A DNA stretch of 64,000 nucleotides from an uncultured Verrucomicrobiota bacterium. GTDB lineage: Bacteria; Verrucomicrobiota; Verrucomicrobiia; Limisphaerales; UBA9464. The position numbers were made by a program, and so were the translations under genes. Under the pieces are notes generated by a model that did not search any database, had not been told where the DNA came from, and saw nothing but the letters and a program-made list of their open reading frames with translations. The stretch is taken from assembly GCA_903922605.1 (NCBI GenBank), contig CAIXUG010000016.1, forward strand, positions 118,725 through 182,724. Direction: 5' to 3'. Of the stretch, positions 1 through 8,711 are shown piece after piece. Each line of letters starts with the position of its first letter. Position 1 is the first letter of the stretch.

Positions 1-221
1 TAAACCGAACCGGCGCCCCTTTCAGGATTCTGAGAACATCTTATCCTGGATCATCCGGGACACAAGTCCGGCTCATTTTCACAACGGGAACATTGACGGC
101 TGTAAATGTATTCTATTCATCCGCCGCTGCAAGCCCTTTAGGGCAGCGCGGTTCCCCACGATAAAAAAACCTTGTCTCAACGGCGACTGCCCCTAGTCTC
201 CGCCTCCGCTTTCTTCTCAGT

Positions 222-296
222 GCGCGGTTAGCTCAGTGGTAGAGCATTACCTTGACACGGTAGGGGTCGCAGGTTCGAACCCTGCATCGCGCACCA
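222..296 (+). tRNA. tRNA-Val (anticodon GAC), CCA encoded
   Basis: A complete cloverleaf is visible. The acceptor stem 222-228 pairs with 286-292, the discriminator is A293, and CCA 294-296 is encoded. The D arm is GCTC/GAGC. The anticodon loop TTGACAC gives anticodon GAC (Val). The T arm contains GGTTCGAACC. It stands alone; no second tRNA or rRNA follows. No integrase gene or repeated 3' end was seen, so it is not an obvious integration site. Confidence 0.96.
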
Positions 297-768
297 TTCC
301 CCCAGGTTCGGGTTTGCCAGTTGGCCCTCGTGGGGCCTTTCCGATGTCAGCGGTTTGGAAACCGCTCCAAACCAGCATTTTCCACCGGGCGATGTGGCCA
401 CGAAAGGTTGCGATCAGGAGCCTTTTCGTTGGCGGACCGCCTGAAGAAATACGCTCCAGATTGTTGGCCATAAGGCCATTACGCATCTCAGAAAAACCGC
501 GATCAACCGAGGTGCCATCGGAAAACTGAACCGCTTTACAGTTGTGACTTTTTTTCTGAATCCAAATGCCTTCGGCGCGGTCGTTGATGGGGTAGCCGTT
601 TGAGATTTGTTCCCTTGGCAGCTTGCAACTTCGGTCGACGGTGAATGCCCGCATCCCACACGCATTCGTCGTCATCATTCTAAGATCTCCAGTGCCGCTG
701 TGCGGTGTGGCACTGGATTTTTCCCTGCCTGAGCGACCGGTTACCGCCCACATTACCCGGCGACCTCG
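297..768. other. 472-bp gap after tRNA-Val, no recognised gene
   Basis: No convincing protein gene is seen; the open frames here overlap the tRNA or read against it and resemble nothing I know. The stretch holds a small GC hairpin followed by TTT (323-340), a perfect 18-bp palindrome (349-366, agcggtttggaaaccgct) and a plus-strand terminator at 689-722. A terminator with no gene in front of it could mean an unrecognised RNA or a decayed gene. Signature segments of tmRNA, 4.5S RNA and RNase P RNA were looked for and not found. Confidence 0.5.
689..722 (+). terminator. rho-independent terminator
   Basis: An 8-bp stem, ccagtgcc (689-696) with ggcactgg (709-716), is followed by ATTTTTCC. It reads as a terminator on the plus strand only. 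It faces the 3' end of the MFS gene on the other strand and lies about 390 bp after tRNA-Val. Confidence 0.6.
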
Positions 769-2259
769 TCAAACTGGCATCGACTCATCCGAATGCCGGG
801 ATACGACATCGCCATCCCCCTTCCTCAGCTGATGGAAAACGGCGGAGGACACGATCGTCAGCCCGCCCATCACCAGAAAGGCCTGATGGATGCCGTGGAT
901 CATCTCCGGGGCACTGGAGTGAAACCTGTCCGGGATGAAAAACGCCGTGGCCAGCGAGGCCGAAGCCACCCCGAAACTGATCGACATCTGCTGCCCCGTG
1001 CTGGCGATGGTGCTCGCACTGCTGGTCTGGCCCGCCGTCACGTCGGCATACACCAGGCTGTTCATGCTCGTGTACTGCATCGAGGCGAAGAAGCCGAAGC
1101 TGAACACCTGCAGGACAATGAGCCAGACCGGCGTTCGTAGTCCGATGGACGCAAACAGCAGGATGAGCAGCCCCAGCATCACGGTGTTGAAAATCAGCAC
1201 CTGCCGATAACCAAAGCGGGCGAGAATGCGCGGCATGAACACCTTGAGGCTCATGGCCGCAAGCGCCTGCGGCATCATGAGCAGGCCGGATTGCACCGGC
1301 GTAAACCCCAACCCCACCTGGTACAGCAGTGGAAACAGGAACGGTATCCCGCCAATGCCAATGCGCGTGACAAAGCCGCCCACCACCGCCGCCCGGAAAG
1401 TACGGATGCGCAGCAACCCCAGGCGCAACAGCGGAAACACGGCGTTCGAGGCATGAACGCCATAGCCCGCCAGCAAGGCCAGGGATAACCCCAACAGCCC
1501 CAGCATTTCCCGGCCGCTCAGGGTGTGTTCGCCGAACACTTCCAACACGTACGACAGCAGAGCGATGCCGGCGCCAAAGAGGATGAAGCCGACCACGTCG
1601 AGCGGCCGGGTCTTGGTTTCCTGGTAATCGGGCAGATGCCGATAGACCAGATACAGCCCCCACAGGCCGATGGGAAGGTTGATGAAAAAGAGGGTCCGCC
1701 AGTGGAAGTAGGCGACGATCAGCCCGCCGACGAACGGGCCGATCATCGGTCCCACCAGGCCCGGAATCGCCACGAAGGTCATCGTGCGGATGAGTTCCGA
1801 TTTGGCGAAGGTTCGCACCAGTGTCAGGCGGCCCACGGGCACCATCATGGCCCCGCCACAGCCCTGAAGGATGCGGCAGGCCACCAGCACATGGATGTTG
1901 GTGGAGATGCCACAGAGCAGTGAGCCGAGCGTGAACAGGCCTATGGCCGAGGCAAACACGCGCCGGGTGCCAAACCGGTCCGCCATCCAGCCGCTGATCG
2001 GGATGAACACCGCCAGGCTCAGCGTGTAGCTCGACAGCACCGATTTCATGCTGAGCGGCACCACCCCGAGCGCCTGCGCGATCGTGGGCACGGCGGTGTT
2101 CAGGATCGTCGTGTCCAGCGACTCCATGAAAAACGCCATCGCGACCAGCCACGGCAGGAGCCGCCGGTCAGCGGCGGATACAGCGACGGATGGGAACGGG
2201 CTGGAGGGGGCGGTCACGATTCGGCAAATGCAACATGACAGCGAAGCCGCCCTTCGCAA
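769..2259 (-). CDS. MFS drug exporter, DHA2 family (HsrA/YieO-like)
   Basis: Multidrug/proton antiporter of the inner membrane, DHA2 (14-helix) group. After about 35 polar residues the chain is a run of hydrophobic helices. The helix-1 motif FFMESLDTTILNTAVPTI, the motif A loop GWMADRFGTRRVF, and the motif C-like stretch GLVGPMIGPFVGGL are all present. The whole alignment resembles E. coli HsrA (YieO) more than EmrB or QacA. Substrate cannot be told. No membrane fusion partner gene is adjacent. It is divergent from the PPi-PEPCK gene with a 177-bp shared upstream region. The N-terminus is poorly supported: a GTG at 2217 would give a more usual start. Confidence 0.9.
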   Translation of the reverse strand: MRRAASLSCCICRIVTAPSSPFPSVAVSAADRRLLPWLVAMAFFMESLDTTILNTAVPTIAQALGVVPLSMKSVLSSYTLSLAVFIPISGWMADRFGTRRVFASAIGLFTLGSLLCGISTNIHVLVACRILQGCGGAMMVPVGRLTLVRTFAKSELIRTMTFVAIPGLVGPMIGPFVGGLIVAYFHWRTLFFINLPIGLWGLYLVYRHLPDYQETKTRPLDVVGFILFGAGIALLSYVLEVFGEHTLSGREMLGLLGLSLALLAGYGVHASNAVFPLLRLGLLRIRTFRAAVVGGFVTRIGIGGIPFLFPLLYQVGLGFTPVQSGLLMMPQALAAMSLKVFMPRILARFGYRQVLIFNTVMLGLLILLFASIGLRTPVWLIVLQVFSFGFFASMQYTSMNSLVYADVTAGQTSSASTIASTGQQMSISFGVASASLATAFFIPDRFHSSAPEMIHGIHQAFLVMGGLTIVSSAVFHQLRKGDGDVVSRHSDESMPV

Positions 2260-2436
2260 CTGCTCCCCGTCCAGGCGGTGCTGAGGGCAAAAGTTCCTTC
2301 GGACGCGACGGATCTCTCTTTCCGCACTTCACCGAAAGTTCCGGTGCGTTCCCAATTGCACAGTGGCCGTCCCCCACCCTAGCCTATCCTCCCGTGTTCG
2401 GGCATTCCGCCTCCCGGACACGACCCAGACAAACCC

Positions 2437-5400
2437 ATGTCCACCATGCTGTCCGCGAACGCAGAAATTCGGCACCTGAACCTCAAGCTCGCCGAACTCG
2501 GCCTGCCGCTCTACGCCGCCGGCGTCAACCCCGAGGCCGCCGCCCTCGTTGCCTCCCTCATCGCCCGCAGCCGCGAAAAGGATCGGCTGCTCGCCTCCCA
2601 CCTCTGCGCGGTGGATGCGCGCATCCAGGCCTTCCTCTATGATTATCTGGGCGACTCCGTCGTGCCGCCGAAGCTGCCGAGCAAGACGCTCCTGCTGGAC
2701 CGCCCCGGTCTCGCGCGTGTCGCCTCGCTGCCGCCGGACCGCGATGAGTTCGTGAGCGACATCATCCGCAGCTACCGCGTCGCCAACGGCGTGCTGCACA
2801 ATCCGAAGTCCGACCGCCGCACGACCGAGGGCATTTTCCACGTCACCGAGGGCGGCCTGCCCATTCCGGACGACAAGAAGGCCGTGCCCAAGGAGGTGTT
2901 CTCGAACCTCTTGCGCAAGGCGCTCCAGCCGCCGCCCGAGCTGATGCGGCTGCCCTTCACGGCGTCGCAGGCCGAGCAGGCGGAGTGTTTCGTGACCCTG
3001 TACCTGCGCCCGGTAGTGTGCCCCGAGGTGCCCGGCTTCATTGCCCAGAAGGCGATGGAGACGCGTTTCTTCGTGCCCGGGAACCTGGTCAGCAACCTCG
3101 ATTTCGTGGAGAGCATCTTCGGCAATGCGGGCGACCCGAACCTGCCGGAGAATGACGCCGCGCTCGATCCCGAGCACTGGTCCGGCCACACCGGCTGCGT
3201 CGTGCTCGCCCCACACATTGTCGGCAAGCTCACCAAAAAGGAACTCGGCCTGCCCACCTGGGAAGCCGCCACCGAACGCCAGCGCCGCGACGGCATGTGC
3301 TGGAAGTCGGAAGGCGAGATCTACAACGACGGCGGTGCGTTCAAGATCACCGCACGCGACGCCTCAGGGGTCATCGTCACGGTCATCGGCGACAACTACT
3401 ACGGCTACTGCAAAAAGGAGGTGAAGACCCAGATCTCCTTCGCCACGAATCTCTTCGGCCTCGCCGAAGAAGAGCACGCGGGCGGTGCGCTGGTCTTCCC
3501 CTGCTACGACCTGGCCGGTGACTACGACGCGAACCTGCACCGGCACGAATTTCCGCACACCTTGGCGGAAGTCATCCGTCTCAATGGCGATTCGGTCGAG
3601 GTGAAGCCCGAGGGCTATGCGACCGACAAGGCCTACCCCACCATTTTCTATGTGCCGGAGACGACGAAGTTCGAGCTGGAAAAGCAGCGCGTCTCCTGGC
3701 CCCAAGGCGGCGGCACCCAGACCCTCAAGCTCCTGCTCGGCCACACCTATGTGCTGCCCAGCGGTTTCAAGATCCATTTGGAAAAGCCGGTCGGAAACCG
3801 GGCTTGGCGGCTCATCGGCACCAAACCCGAGGGCACGCTCTGCCACAAGCCCTGCACCGTCAGCGGCGGCGGCAAGTCGGAAATCTCGAAACCCATCACT
3901 GACGCCATCATTCACGGCCCGGTGTTCGTCGCCGATTTCCAGAAGGACTTCGACCTCGTGGACGAGCTGCTGAAGCGCGATTACTCGAACCGCTTCCGTG
4001 ACGCTGCCAAGAATGGCAAGGACACACGCGAGCTTCTCGCACCCGCGCGGTCCCTGGGCAGCGTCATCAAGCTGCTCACGCCCGGGGATGAGTACACCGA
4101 GGAGTACAACCGCTCGGTGGGCGCCATCCCGCAGCACATCAAGGAGCTGGTGTTCGTGGTGAAGCGTTTCTGGAAACCGGCCTGGGGTGCCGACTGGCGC
4201 GACCAGTTCAGCGTGGACATCATCAACGGCGAGTCGTCGAACGAGCTGCGCATCGGGCGCAAGAAGCTGGCGACGCAGTTCCTGCGGGTGGGTTACGACT
4301 CCGAAGGCCAGTGGCGCACCTTCGGACTGCGGAAGGATTTCCACCCGGCGAAGAAGATCCAGGCCGAGGACGACATCACCGCGAGCGTCACCGTGCCACG
4401 CTCCCTGCTGTCGGGACTCGACGTGAGCGCGACGCAGCACTCGCTCAAGTTCGTCCACAACACCGAGACACGCCTCTTCCAGCGTCCCGATGACGCTTTT
4501 GTGCGCGGCTACGACCACATGGCCGAGCACGACTTCGCGCAGACGGGGAACTTCTTCTCCAACTACGAGCCCATGCCGCGCTCCTTTGCGTACGAGCTGA
4601 CGGATGACGCCATCGGCTTCTACCAGTTCACCGAGCCGATGCAGGGGCTCATCGAGGGCGTCGTGAAAGACCCTTCCAAGGCCTACTTTGTCTCCAGCGC
4701 CCACCCGCGCATTGTCGATGGCAAACCCTCGAAGAACCCGCGCTACCTCCAGCTCCGTCCCGATCTGCAGGACCCGCGCTCGAAACATCTCGCCGAAATG
4801 GGGACGCGCCTGGCCCGCCGGCTGGCGCCGGCCCAGCCGCTGTACCAGCCGGTCACTGCCATCCTTGCCGGCCGGCGCAACAACCCGGCCGAGCCGAAAA
4901 TCCAGTCGCTAGCCTGCTATGGGCCGATCCATTATATGGAGCTGCCGGAGCTGTTCATGGAGTTCATCTCCTCCATGACCGGCAAGTCGCCGAGCACCAC
5001 CGGGGCGGGCAGCGAGGGCGCCCTGACCAAGGGCCCCTTCAACGCGCTGCCGCCCATCTACGACCTCAATGCCGCGCTCGTCGGCTACATCGTCAGCGGC
5101 TACGACGCCTTCCTCACCAGCGCCGGCTGCCTCGGCCCCAAGGTCCGCGTGGACCACGACGTTTCCCTGCTCGTCCCCGAGCTGTGGTGCCGCCTTGGGA
5201 CGAAGGAGCGTGACCCGCGCTGGCTGATCGCCAATGGGATGCTGGAAAAGCTGAACGACTTCGAGACCGGCGGCCGCGAAATCCTCGCCAGCCGGCTCGG
5301 CTACCGCATCACCCGCAAGTTCGTGAACGCGTTCTTCGGCCGCATTTTCAACCACCCGCACTCCGTCCTCACCGACGCGATGCTGCGGCCCGAGCTGCAG

Positions 5401-5844
5401 GACGCGCACGAGTTTGCGGACGCGCTGGACAACATCGTGGCCACACACCGCCGGGTCGCGAAGAACTACTTCAACGACGGCTCCATCGCCTGGGCCTGCC
5501 CGCCGCTGCGCGCCCTGCTGCACATCATGCGCGACGGACTCTTCGAGGGGAAAACCCTCGACGACCCGGAAATTCGCGAGCTGTTCACCCGCGAGCACCT
5601 GCTCACCAGCGACTGGTACGAGGCCCGCCTCAAGGCCAAGCAGGCGCAGGACGTGGGCCGCTGGCTGAAGCACGTCTCCTACGTGGAGAAGTTCGTGAAC
5701 CGCCCGAGCTACGCCGACGAAGTCGTGCGCCTCGGCCTGCGCGACCGCCTGAGCGCCGCCCGCGTGCGCCTCGACCAGGTGAAGCACCGCGACTACCTCG
5801 AAACCCTGCGCGGCACCACCGGTGCCGAGCCGGCGGTGAAGTAA
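2437..5844 (+). CDS. PPi-type phosphoenolpyruvate carboxykinase
   Basis: Interconverts oxaloacetate plus pyrophosphate with PEP, CO2 and phosphate, using PPi instead of ATP or GTP; cytosolic anaplerosis/gluconeogenesis. At 1135 residues it has the size of the PPi-PEPCK family described from Propionibacterium and Entamoeba, about twice normal PEPCKs. From memory of that family I see matching blocks: HNPKSDRRTTEG (about residue 121), GHTGCVVLAPH, GDNYYGYCKKEVKTQIS, the phosphate-loop-like SGGGKSEISKPI (about 475), GSVIKLLTPG, DDITASVTVPRSLL, FQRPDDAFVRGYD and SMTGKSPSTTGAGSEGALTK (about 846). No Shine-Dalgarno site precedes the ATG; a second ATG lies three codons in. The stop codon is followed directly by a copy of the 30-bp repeat also found around the gene at 8728. 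Biochemical co-substrate is inferred from family membership. Confidence 0.9.
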   Translation: MSTMLSANAEIRHLNLKLAELGLPLYAAGVNPEAAALVASLIARSREKDRLLASHLCAVDARIQAFLYDYLGDSVVPPKLPSKTLLLDRPGLARVASLPPDRDEFVSDIIRSYRVANGVLHNPKSDRRTTEGIFHVTEGGLPIPDDKKAVPKEVFSNLLRKALQPPPELMRLPFTASQAEQAECFVTLYLRPVVCPEVPGFIAQKAMETRFFVPGNLVSNLDFVESIFGNAGDPNLPENDAALDPEHWSGHTGCVVLAPHIVGKLTKKELGLPTWEAATERQRRDGMCWKSEGEIYNDGGAFKITARDASGVIVTVIGDNYYGYCKKEVKTQISFATNLFGLAEEEHAGGALVFPCYDLAGDYDANLHRHEFPHTLAEVIRLNGDSVEVKPEGYATDKAYPTIFYVPETTKFELEKQRVSWPQGGGTQTLKLLLGHTYVLPSGFKIHLEKPVGNRAWRLIGTKPEGTLCHKPCTVSGGGKSEISKPITDAIIHGPVFVADFQKDFDLVDELLKRDYSNRFRDAAKNGKDTRELLAPARSLGSVIKLLTPGDEYTEEYNRSVGAIPQHIKELVFVVKRFWKPAWGADWRDQFSVDIINGESSNELRIGRKKLATQFLRVGYDSEGQWRTFGLRKDFHPAKKIQAEDDITASVTVPRSLLSGLDVSATQHSLKFVHNTETRLFQRPDDAFVRGYDHMAEHDFAQTGNFFSNYEPMPRSFAYELTDDAIGFYQFTEPMQGLIEGVVKDPSKAYFVSSAHPRIVDGKPSKNPRYLQLRPDLQDPRSKHLAEMGTRLARRLAPAQPLYQPVTAILAGRRNNPAEPKIQSLACYGPIHYMELPELFMEFISSMTGKSPSTTGAGSEGALTKGPFNALPPIYDLNAALVGYIVSGYDAFLTSAGCLGPKVRVDHDVSLLVPELWCRLGTKERDPRWLIANGMLEKLNDFETGGREILASRLGYRITRKFVNAFFGRIFNHPHSVLTDAMLRPELQDAHEFADALDNIVATHRRVAKNYFNDGSIAWACPPLRALLHIMRDGLFEGKTLDDPEIRELFTREHLLTSDWYEARLKAKQAQDVGRWLKHVSYVEKFVNRPSYADEVVRLGLRDRLSAARVRLDQVKHRDYLETLRGTTGAEPAVK

Positions 5845-5846
5845 CA

Positions 5847-5876
5847 AAGGATGAAGTAGGAAGGATGAATTATGAA
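5847..5876. repeat. solo copy of the 30-bp repeat flanking the four-helix-bundle unit
   Basis: The 30 bp starting aaggatgaagtaggaa match the inverted terminal repeat at 9090-9119 at about 27 of 30 positions. The copy begins 2 bp after the PEPCK stop and covers the last codons of the convergent SDR gene. No four-helix-bundle gene is attached here. Confidence 0.75.
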
Positions 5877-6682
5877 CCGGCGGCCTTCGTGAACAGGGCC
5901 GCCGTTCCGAGGGCTTGCGCCGGGATGACCCGTCCTGTGATCGAGGCGGCATCATCGCGGGCAAGCAGTCGCACCAGGTGCGCGATCGCTTCGGGCGAGG
6001 AAATCCCGTCCGGCGATTCTTGGAGCAGCCTTGACCTCAGCTCGTCAGAGATCCAACCGGTATCCGTAGGGCCGGGATCGACTGCATTGACGGTGACGTC
6101 GCACCCGGCCAGTTCGGCGCTGAGCGTGAGCGTCAGCGCATCCAGCGCCGCCTTCGTGACCACGTAGGCGATCTGTCCCGGCATGGGATTGTGGTTCTGC
6201 CCCGACGTGATGTTGACGATACGGCCGGGCGTGTTCGGATTCCTGTGTCGGGCGAACTCGGCACAAAGCAGGACCGCGGCGCGAACGTTTACCGCGTAGT
6301 GGCGGTCCAACTGGTCGGCGTGAACCTCGTCGATTCCTCCCTTTTCCCAGTGCGCGGCGTTGTTGACGAGGATGTCGACACACCCAAAGCGCTGCCGGGC
6401 CTGACGGAACAGCTCCGCTGGTGAAGCGGGCTGACTGAGATCCATCTCGGTTGCTTCGACCTCAGGGGCGATGGAACGAAGTTCCCTGAGCAGCGATTCC
6501 GGTTCGTCCGGTTCAACGCCCCAGACCTGCTGGCGGTCGTAATCGCGGAAGAAGGTCACGAAGAGTCTGGCGCCAGCCCGTGCAAGCTCACGCGCAATTG
6601 CCGCCCCGATCCCCGCGCCTCTGGTCACACCCGTAACGAGCGCAGTCCGGCCGGTGAGTTCTCGACGGTTCATAACCTGCAT
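5870..6682 (-). CDS. SDR family NAD(P)-dependent oxidoreductase
   Basis: Classical short-chain dehydrogenase/reductase of 270 residues, cytosolic. The Rossmann glycine motif TGVTRGAGIG is at 17-26 and the structural NNAAH at 107-111. The catalytic set is Ser160, Tyr173 and Lys177 (YVVTK). The PGPTDTGW stretch after the active site is typical of 3-oxoacyl-ACP reductase-like SDRs. Substrate is unknown; neighbours give no pathway. It converges on the PEPCK gene with 25 bp between stops, and its last residues overlap a copy of the 30-bp repeat. An alternative start is Met4. Confidence 0.88.
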   Translation of the reverse strand: MQVMNRRELTGRTALVTGVTRGAGIGAAIARELARAGARLFVTFFRDYDRQQVWGVEPDEPESLLRELRSIAPEVEATEMDLSQPASPAELFRQARQRFGCVDILVNNAAHWEKGGIDEVHADQLDRHYAVNVRAAVLLCAEFARHRNPNTPGRIVNITSGQNHNPMPGQIAYVVTKAALDALTLTLSAELAGCDVTVNAVDPGPTDTGWISDELRSRLLQESPDGISSPEAIAHLVRLLARDDAASITGRVIPAQALGTAALFTKAAGS

Positions 6683-6881
6683 GGCTCCCGACTGGCGGAC
6701 GTGTCGATATATAAACAGCGGTTCGTATGGTGAAACCGGCCATCAGACCGATCCGTCTGCATTTTCAAATTGGAGCTCGCACCCTGCGCCCGGCATGGCC
6801 GATTCGGCGACGAAAATCAGGTGGCGCGAACAGACAACGCCTCGGAAGAGAGTGGAACCGTGCCCGCCAGTGCTTTTGATC

Positions 6882-7052
6882 GAACAGCGAAGACGCATAG
6901 ACGCGAAGATCGGGAAACAACTCTCTTTTCAGCCTCCCCTTCGTCTTCGCGCCTTTGCTGTTTCTCTCCCTGCCTCTTTATCGGCGAAACCCAGGCTCAC
7001 TCGCACGCGCAGACGCCTCGTTCGAAATTCGTAATTCGAAGTTCGCAATTTA
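6882..7052. repeat. composite intergenic repeats (two word families)
   Basis: This lies in the 413-bp gap 6683-7095, where no gene is seen. Arm 6882-6914 (gcgaagacgc words) is inverted against 6937-6964 (cttcgtcttcgcgcc words), with about 22 bp between. It is followed at 7021-7052 by ttcgaaattcgtaattcg words that recur at 30271-30301, 59341-59365 and, inside trpC, at 43919-43951. Confidence 0.65.
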
Positions 7053-7095
7053 CTTCCTCCTTCCCGTGCCCTTGTCCGCCCGGTAGCAACACGGC

Positions 7096-7869
7096 GTGAC
7101 ATCCGCTTATTTGCAGCAGTGCCGCAGTTTGATTGACGCGGTGGAGCGACAGACCGGGACCATCCAGGCCGCCGCCGATCTCTTTGCCGGGACGATCCTG
7201 GCGGGCCGCATGGTGCATCTCTTCGGCTCCGGCCACAGCCGCATCCTCGTCGAGGAAATGTGGCCGCGCTACGGCTCGTTTCCCGGCTTCAACCCCATCG
7301 TCGAGCTGTCCCTGAGCTTTCACAACCTCGTCGTCGGCGCGAACGGTCAGCGGCAGGCGATGTTCCTCGAAAATGTGTCGGGCTTCGCCGAACGCATCCT
7401 CCGCAACTACGACCTCTCGCCGTTGGACAGCGCGCTGGTGGTGTCCTCCAGCGGCTGCAACGTGGTGCCGGTCGAGATGGCGCAGGAGTTTCAGCGGCGC
7501 GGCGTGAAGGTGGTCGCCATCATCTCCCGTGCGCACAGTGACGCCAGCACCAGCAGGCATAAGGATGGCAAGAAGCTCCAGGATTTTGCCGATCTCGTCC
7601 TCGATACCGGCGCGCCGGTGGGCGACGCCATGGTGACGGTGCCCGGACTCGATACCCCGGTCTCGCCCGGCTCCACGGTCGGCGGTTGCCTGCTGGTGAA
7701 CTCCATCAAGGCGGAGGTCGCCGCCCGGCTCACCGCCGCCGGCCAGCCGCCGAAAGTATTGACCGCCGCGGCCCGGGTTGGAGCCAAGCGCGCGACCGAA
7801 CTCTTCGAGGGTGCCTATGATGAGCACGCGCGCCGGCTCGCGAAACTTTACGAAAAGATCGGCCTGTGA
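7096..7869 (+). CDS. SIS-domain protein (UPF0309-like)
   Basis: A sugar isomerase (SIS) fold protein of 257 residues, likely binding a phosphosugar in the cytosol. The N-terminal half carries the SIS signature HLFGSGHSRILVEEMWPRYG, then VVSSSGCNVVPVEMAQEFQ and VVAIISRAHS, which form the phosphosugar loop and following strand. The overall order fits the UPF0309 family, often linked to amino-sugar catabolism. No other amino-sugar gene is nearby, so the substrate is open. It starts with GTG. Its stop overlaps the GTG start of purU by 3 bases, so the two are probably co-translated. Confidence 0.82.
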   Translation: MTSAYLQQCRSLIDAVERQTGTIQAAADLFAGTILAGRMVHLFGSGHSRILVEEMWPRYGSFPGFNPIVELSLSFHNLVVGANGQRQAMFLENVSGFAERILRNYDLSPLDSALVVSSSGCNVVPVEMAQEFQRRGVKVVAIISRAHSDASTSRHKDGKKLQDFADLVLDTGAPVGDAMVTVPGLDTPVSPGSTVGGCLLVNSIKAEVAARLTAAGQPPKVLTAAARVGAKRATELFEGAYDEHARRLAKLYEKIGL

Positions 7870-8711
7870 ATCCCAACAAACCTTCGGTCCTCCTCGTCGA
7901 ATGCGCCGACCGCGCCGGCCTCGTGCACGCCATCACCGGCGTGCTCTTTCGCCTCGGCGTCAATGTCGTGGGCAACCACGAGTTTGTGGACCGGACCTCG
8001 CAGCGCTTCTACATGCGCACCGAGTTCGACGGCGCCGTGGATTCGCACACGCTGCTGGCGGAGCTGCGTGGCGTGCTGCCGGCCGGCGCCGATGTGCGCC
8101 TATCCAAGCAGGAGCCCAAGCGCGTCGTGGTGCTCGCCTCCAAGGAACACCATTGCCTGGCCGACATACTGGTCCGCCACGCCTTCCACGAACTGAACGC
8201 AAAGCTGGAAGCGGTCATCAGCAACCACGAGGTGCTGGAGCCGCTGGTGCGTAAATTTGAACTGCCGTTCCACTACCTGCCGCACGGCACGCTGTCCCGC
8301 GAGGTCCACGAAGCTGAGCTGCTCACCGTGGTACAAAAGTACCGCCCGGACTATCTGGTGCTCGCCAAGTACATGCGCGTGCTCAGCCCGGACCTGGTGC
8401 GGCACTTCCCGGCACGCATCGTGAACATCCACCACTCGTTCCTGCCGGCGTTTGCCGGCGCGCGCCCCTATCACCAGGCGTTCGAGCGCGGCGTGAAAGT
8501 CATCGGCGCTACCGCCCACTTCGTGACGGACGAACTGGACGCCGGCCCCATCATCCTCCAACAGGTCATCGGCGTGGATCACACGCACACCGCCGAGGAT
8601 CTGGTCCATTCCGGCCGCGACGTCGAACAGGCGGTGCTGGCCCGCGCGCTAAAACTGGTCTTCGAAGACCGAGTGTTTCTCTGCGGAAACCGGACGGTGA
8701 TCTTTGATTAA
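7866..8711 (+). CDS. purU: formyltetrahydrofolate deformylase
   Basis: Hydrolyses 10-formyl-THF to THF and formate, balancing one-carbon pools and supplying formate for purine synthesis. An N-terminal ACT domain (about 7-80, CADRAGLVHAITG) is followed by a formyltransferase domain (about 86-281). The catalytic Asn187, His189 and Asp225 sit in NIHHSFLPAFAGARPYHQA and TDELDAGPII. The 281-residue length is normal. The GTG start overlaps the stop of the SIS gene. The stop TAA (8709-8711) merges into the left terminal repeat of the next unit. A core-MetE gene lies beyond that unit, so one-carbon genes cluster here. Confidence 0.95.
   Translation: MNPNKPSVLLVECADRAGLVHAITGVLFRLGVNVVGNHEFVDRTSQRFYMRTEFDGAVDSHTLLAELRGVLPAGADVRLSKQEPKRVVVLASKEHHCLADILVRHAFHELNAKLEAVISNHEVLEPLVRKFELPFHYLPHGTLSREVHEAELLTVVQKYRPDYLVLAKYMRVLSPDLVRHFPARIVNIHHSFLPAFAGARPYHQAFERGVKVIGATAHFVTDELDAGPIILQQVIGVDHTHTAEDLVHSGRDVEQAVLARALKLVFEDRVFLCGNRTVIFD

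Noticed and set aside
222..296. tRNA-Val as an integration site of an island
   Set aside because: No integrase, no repeated tRNA 3' end and no change of gene style downstream.
2329..3216. Long open frame opposite the PPi-PEPCK gene (and similar ones opposite other GC-rich genes)
   Set aside because: It is a GC-driven antisense frame with Arg/His/Gly-rich, motif-free translation; the plus-strand gene is clearly real.
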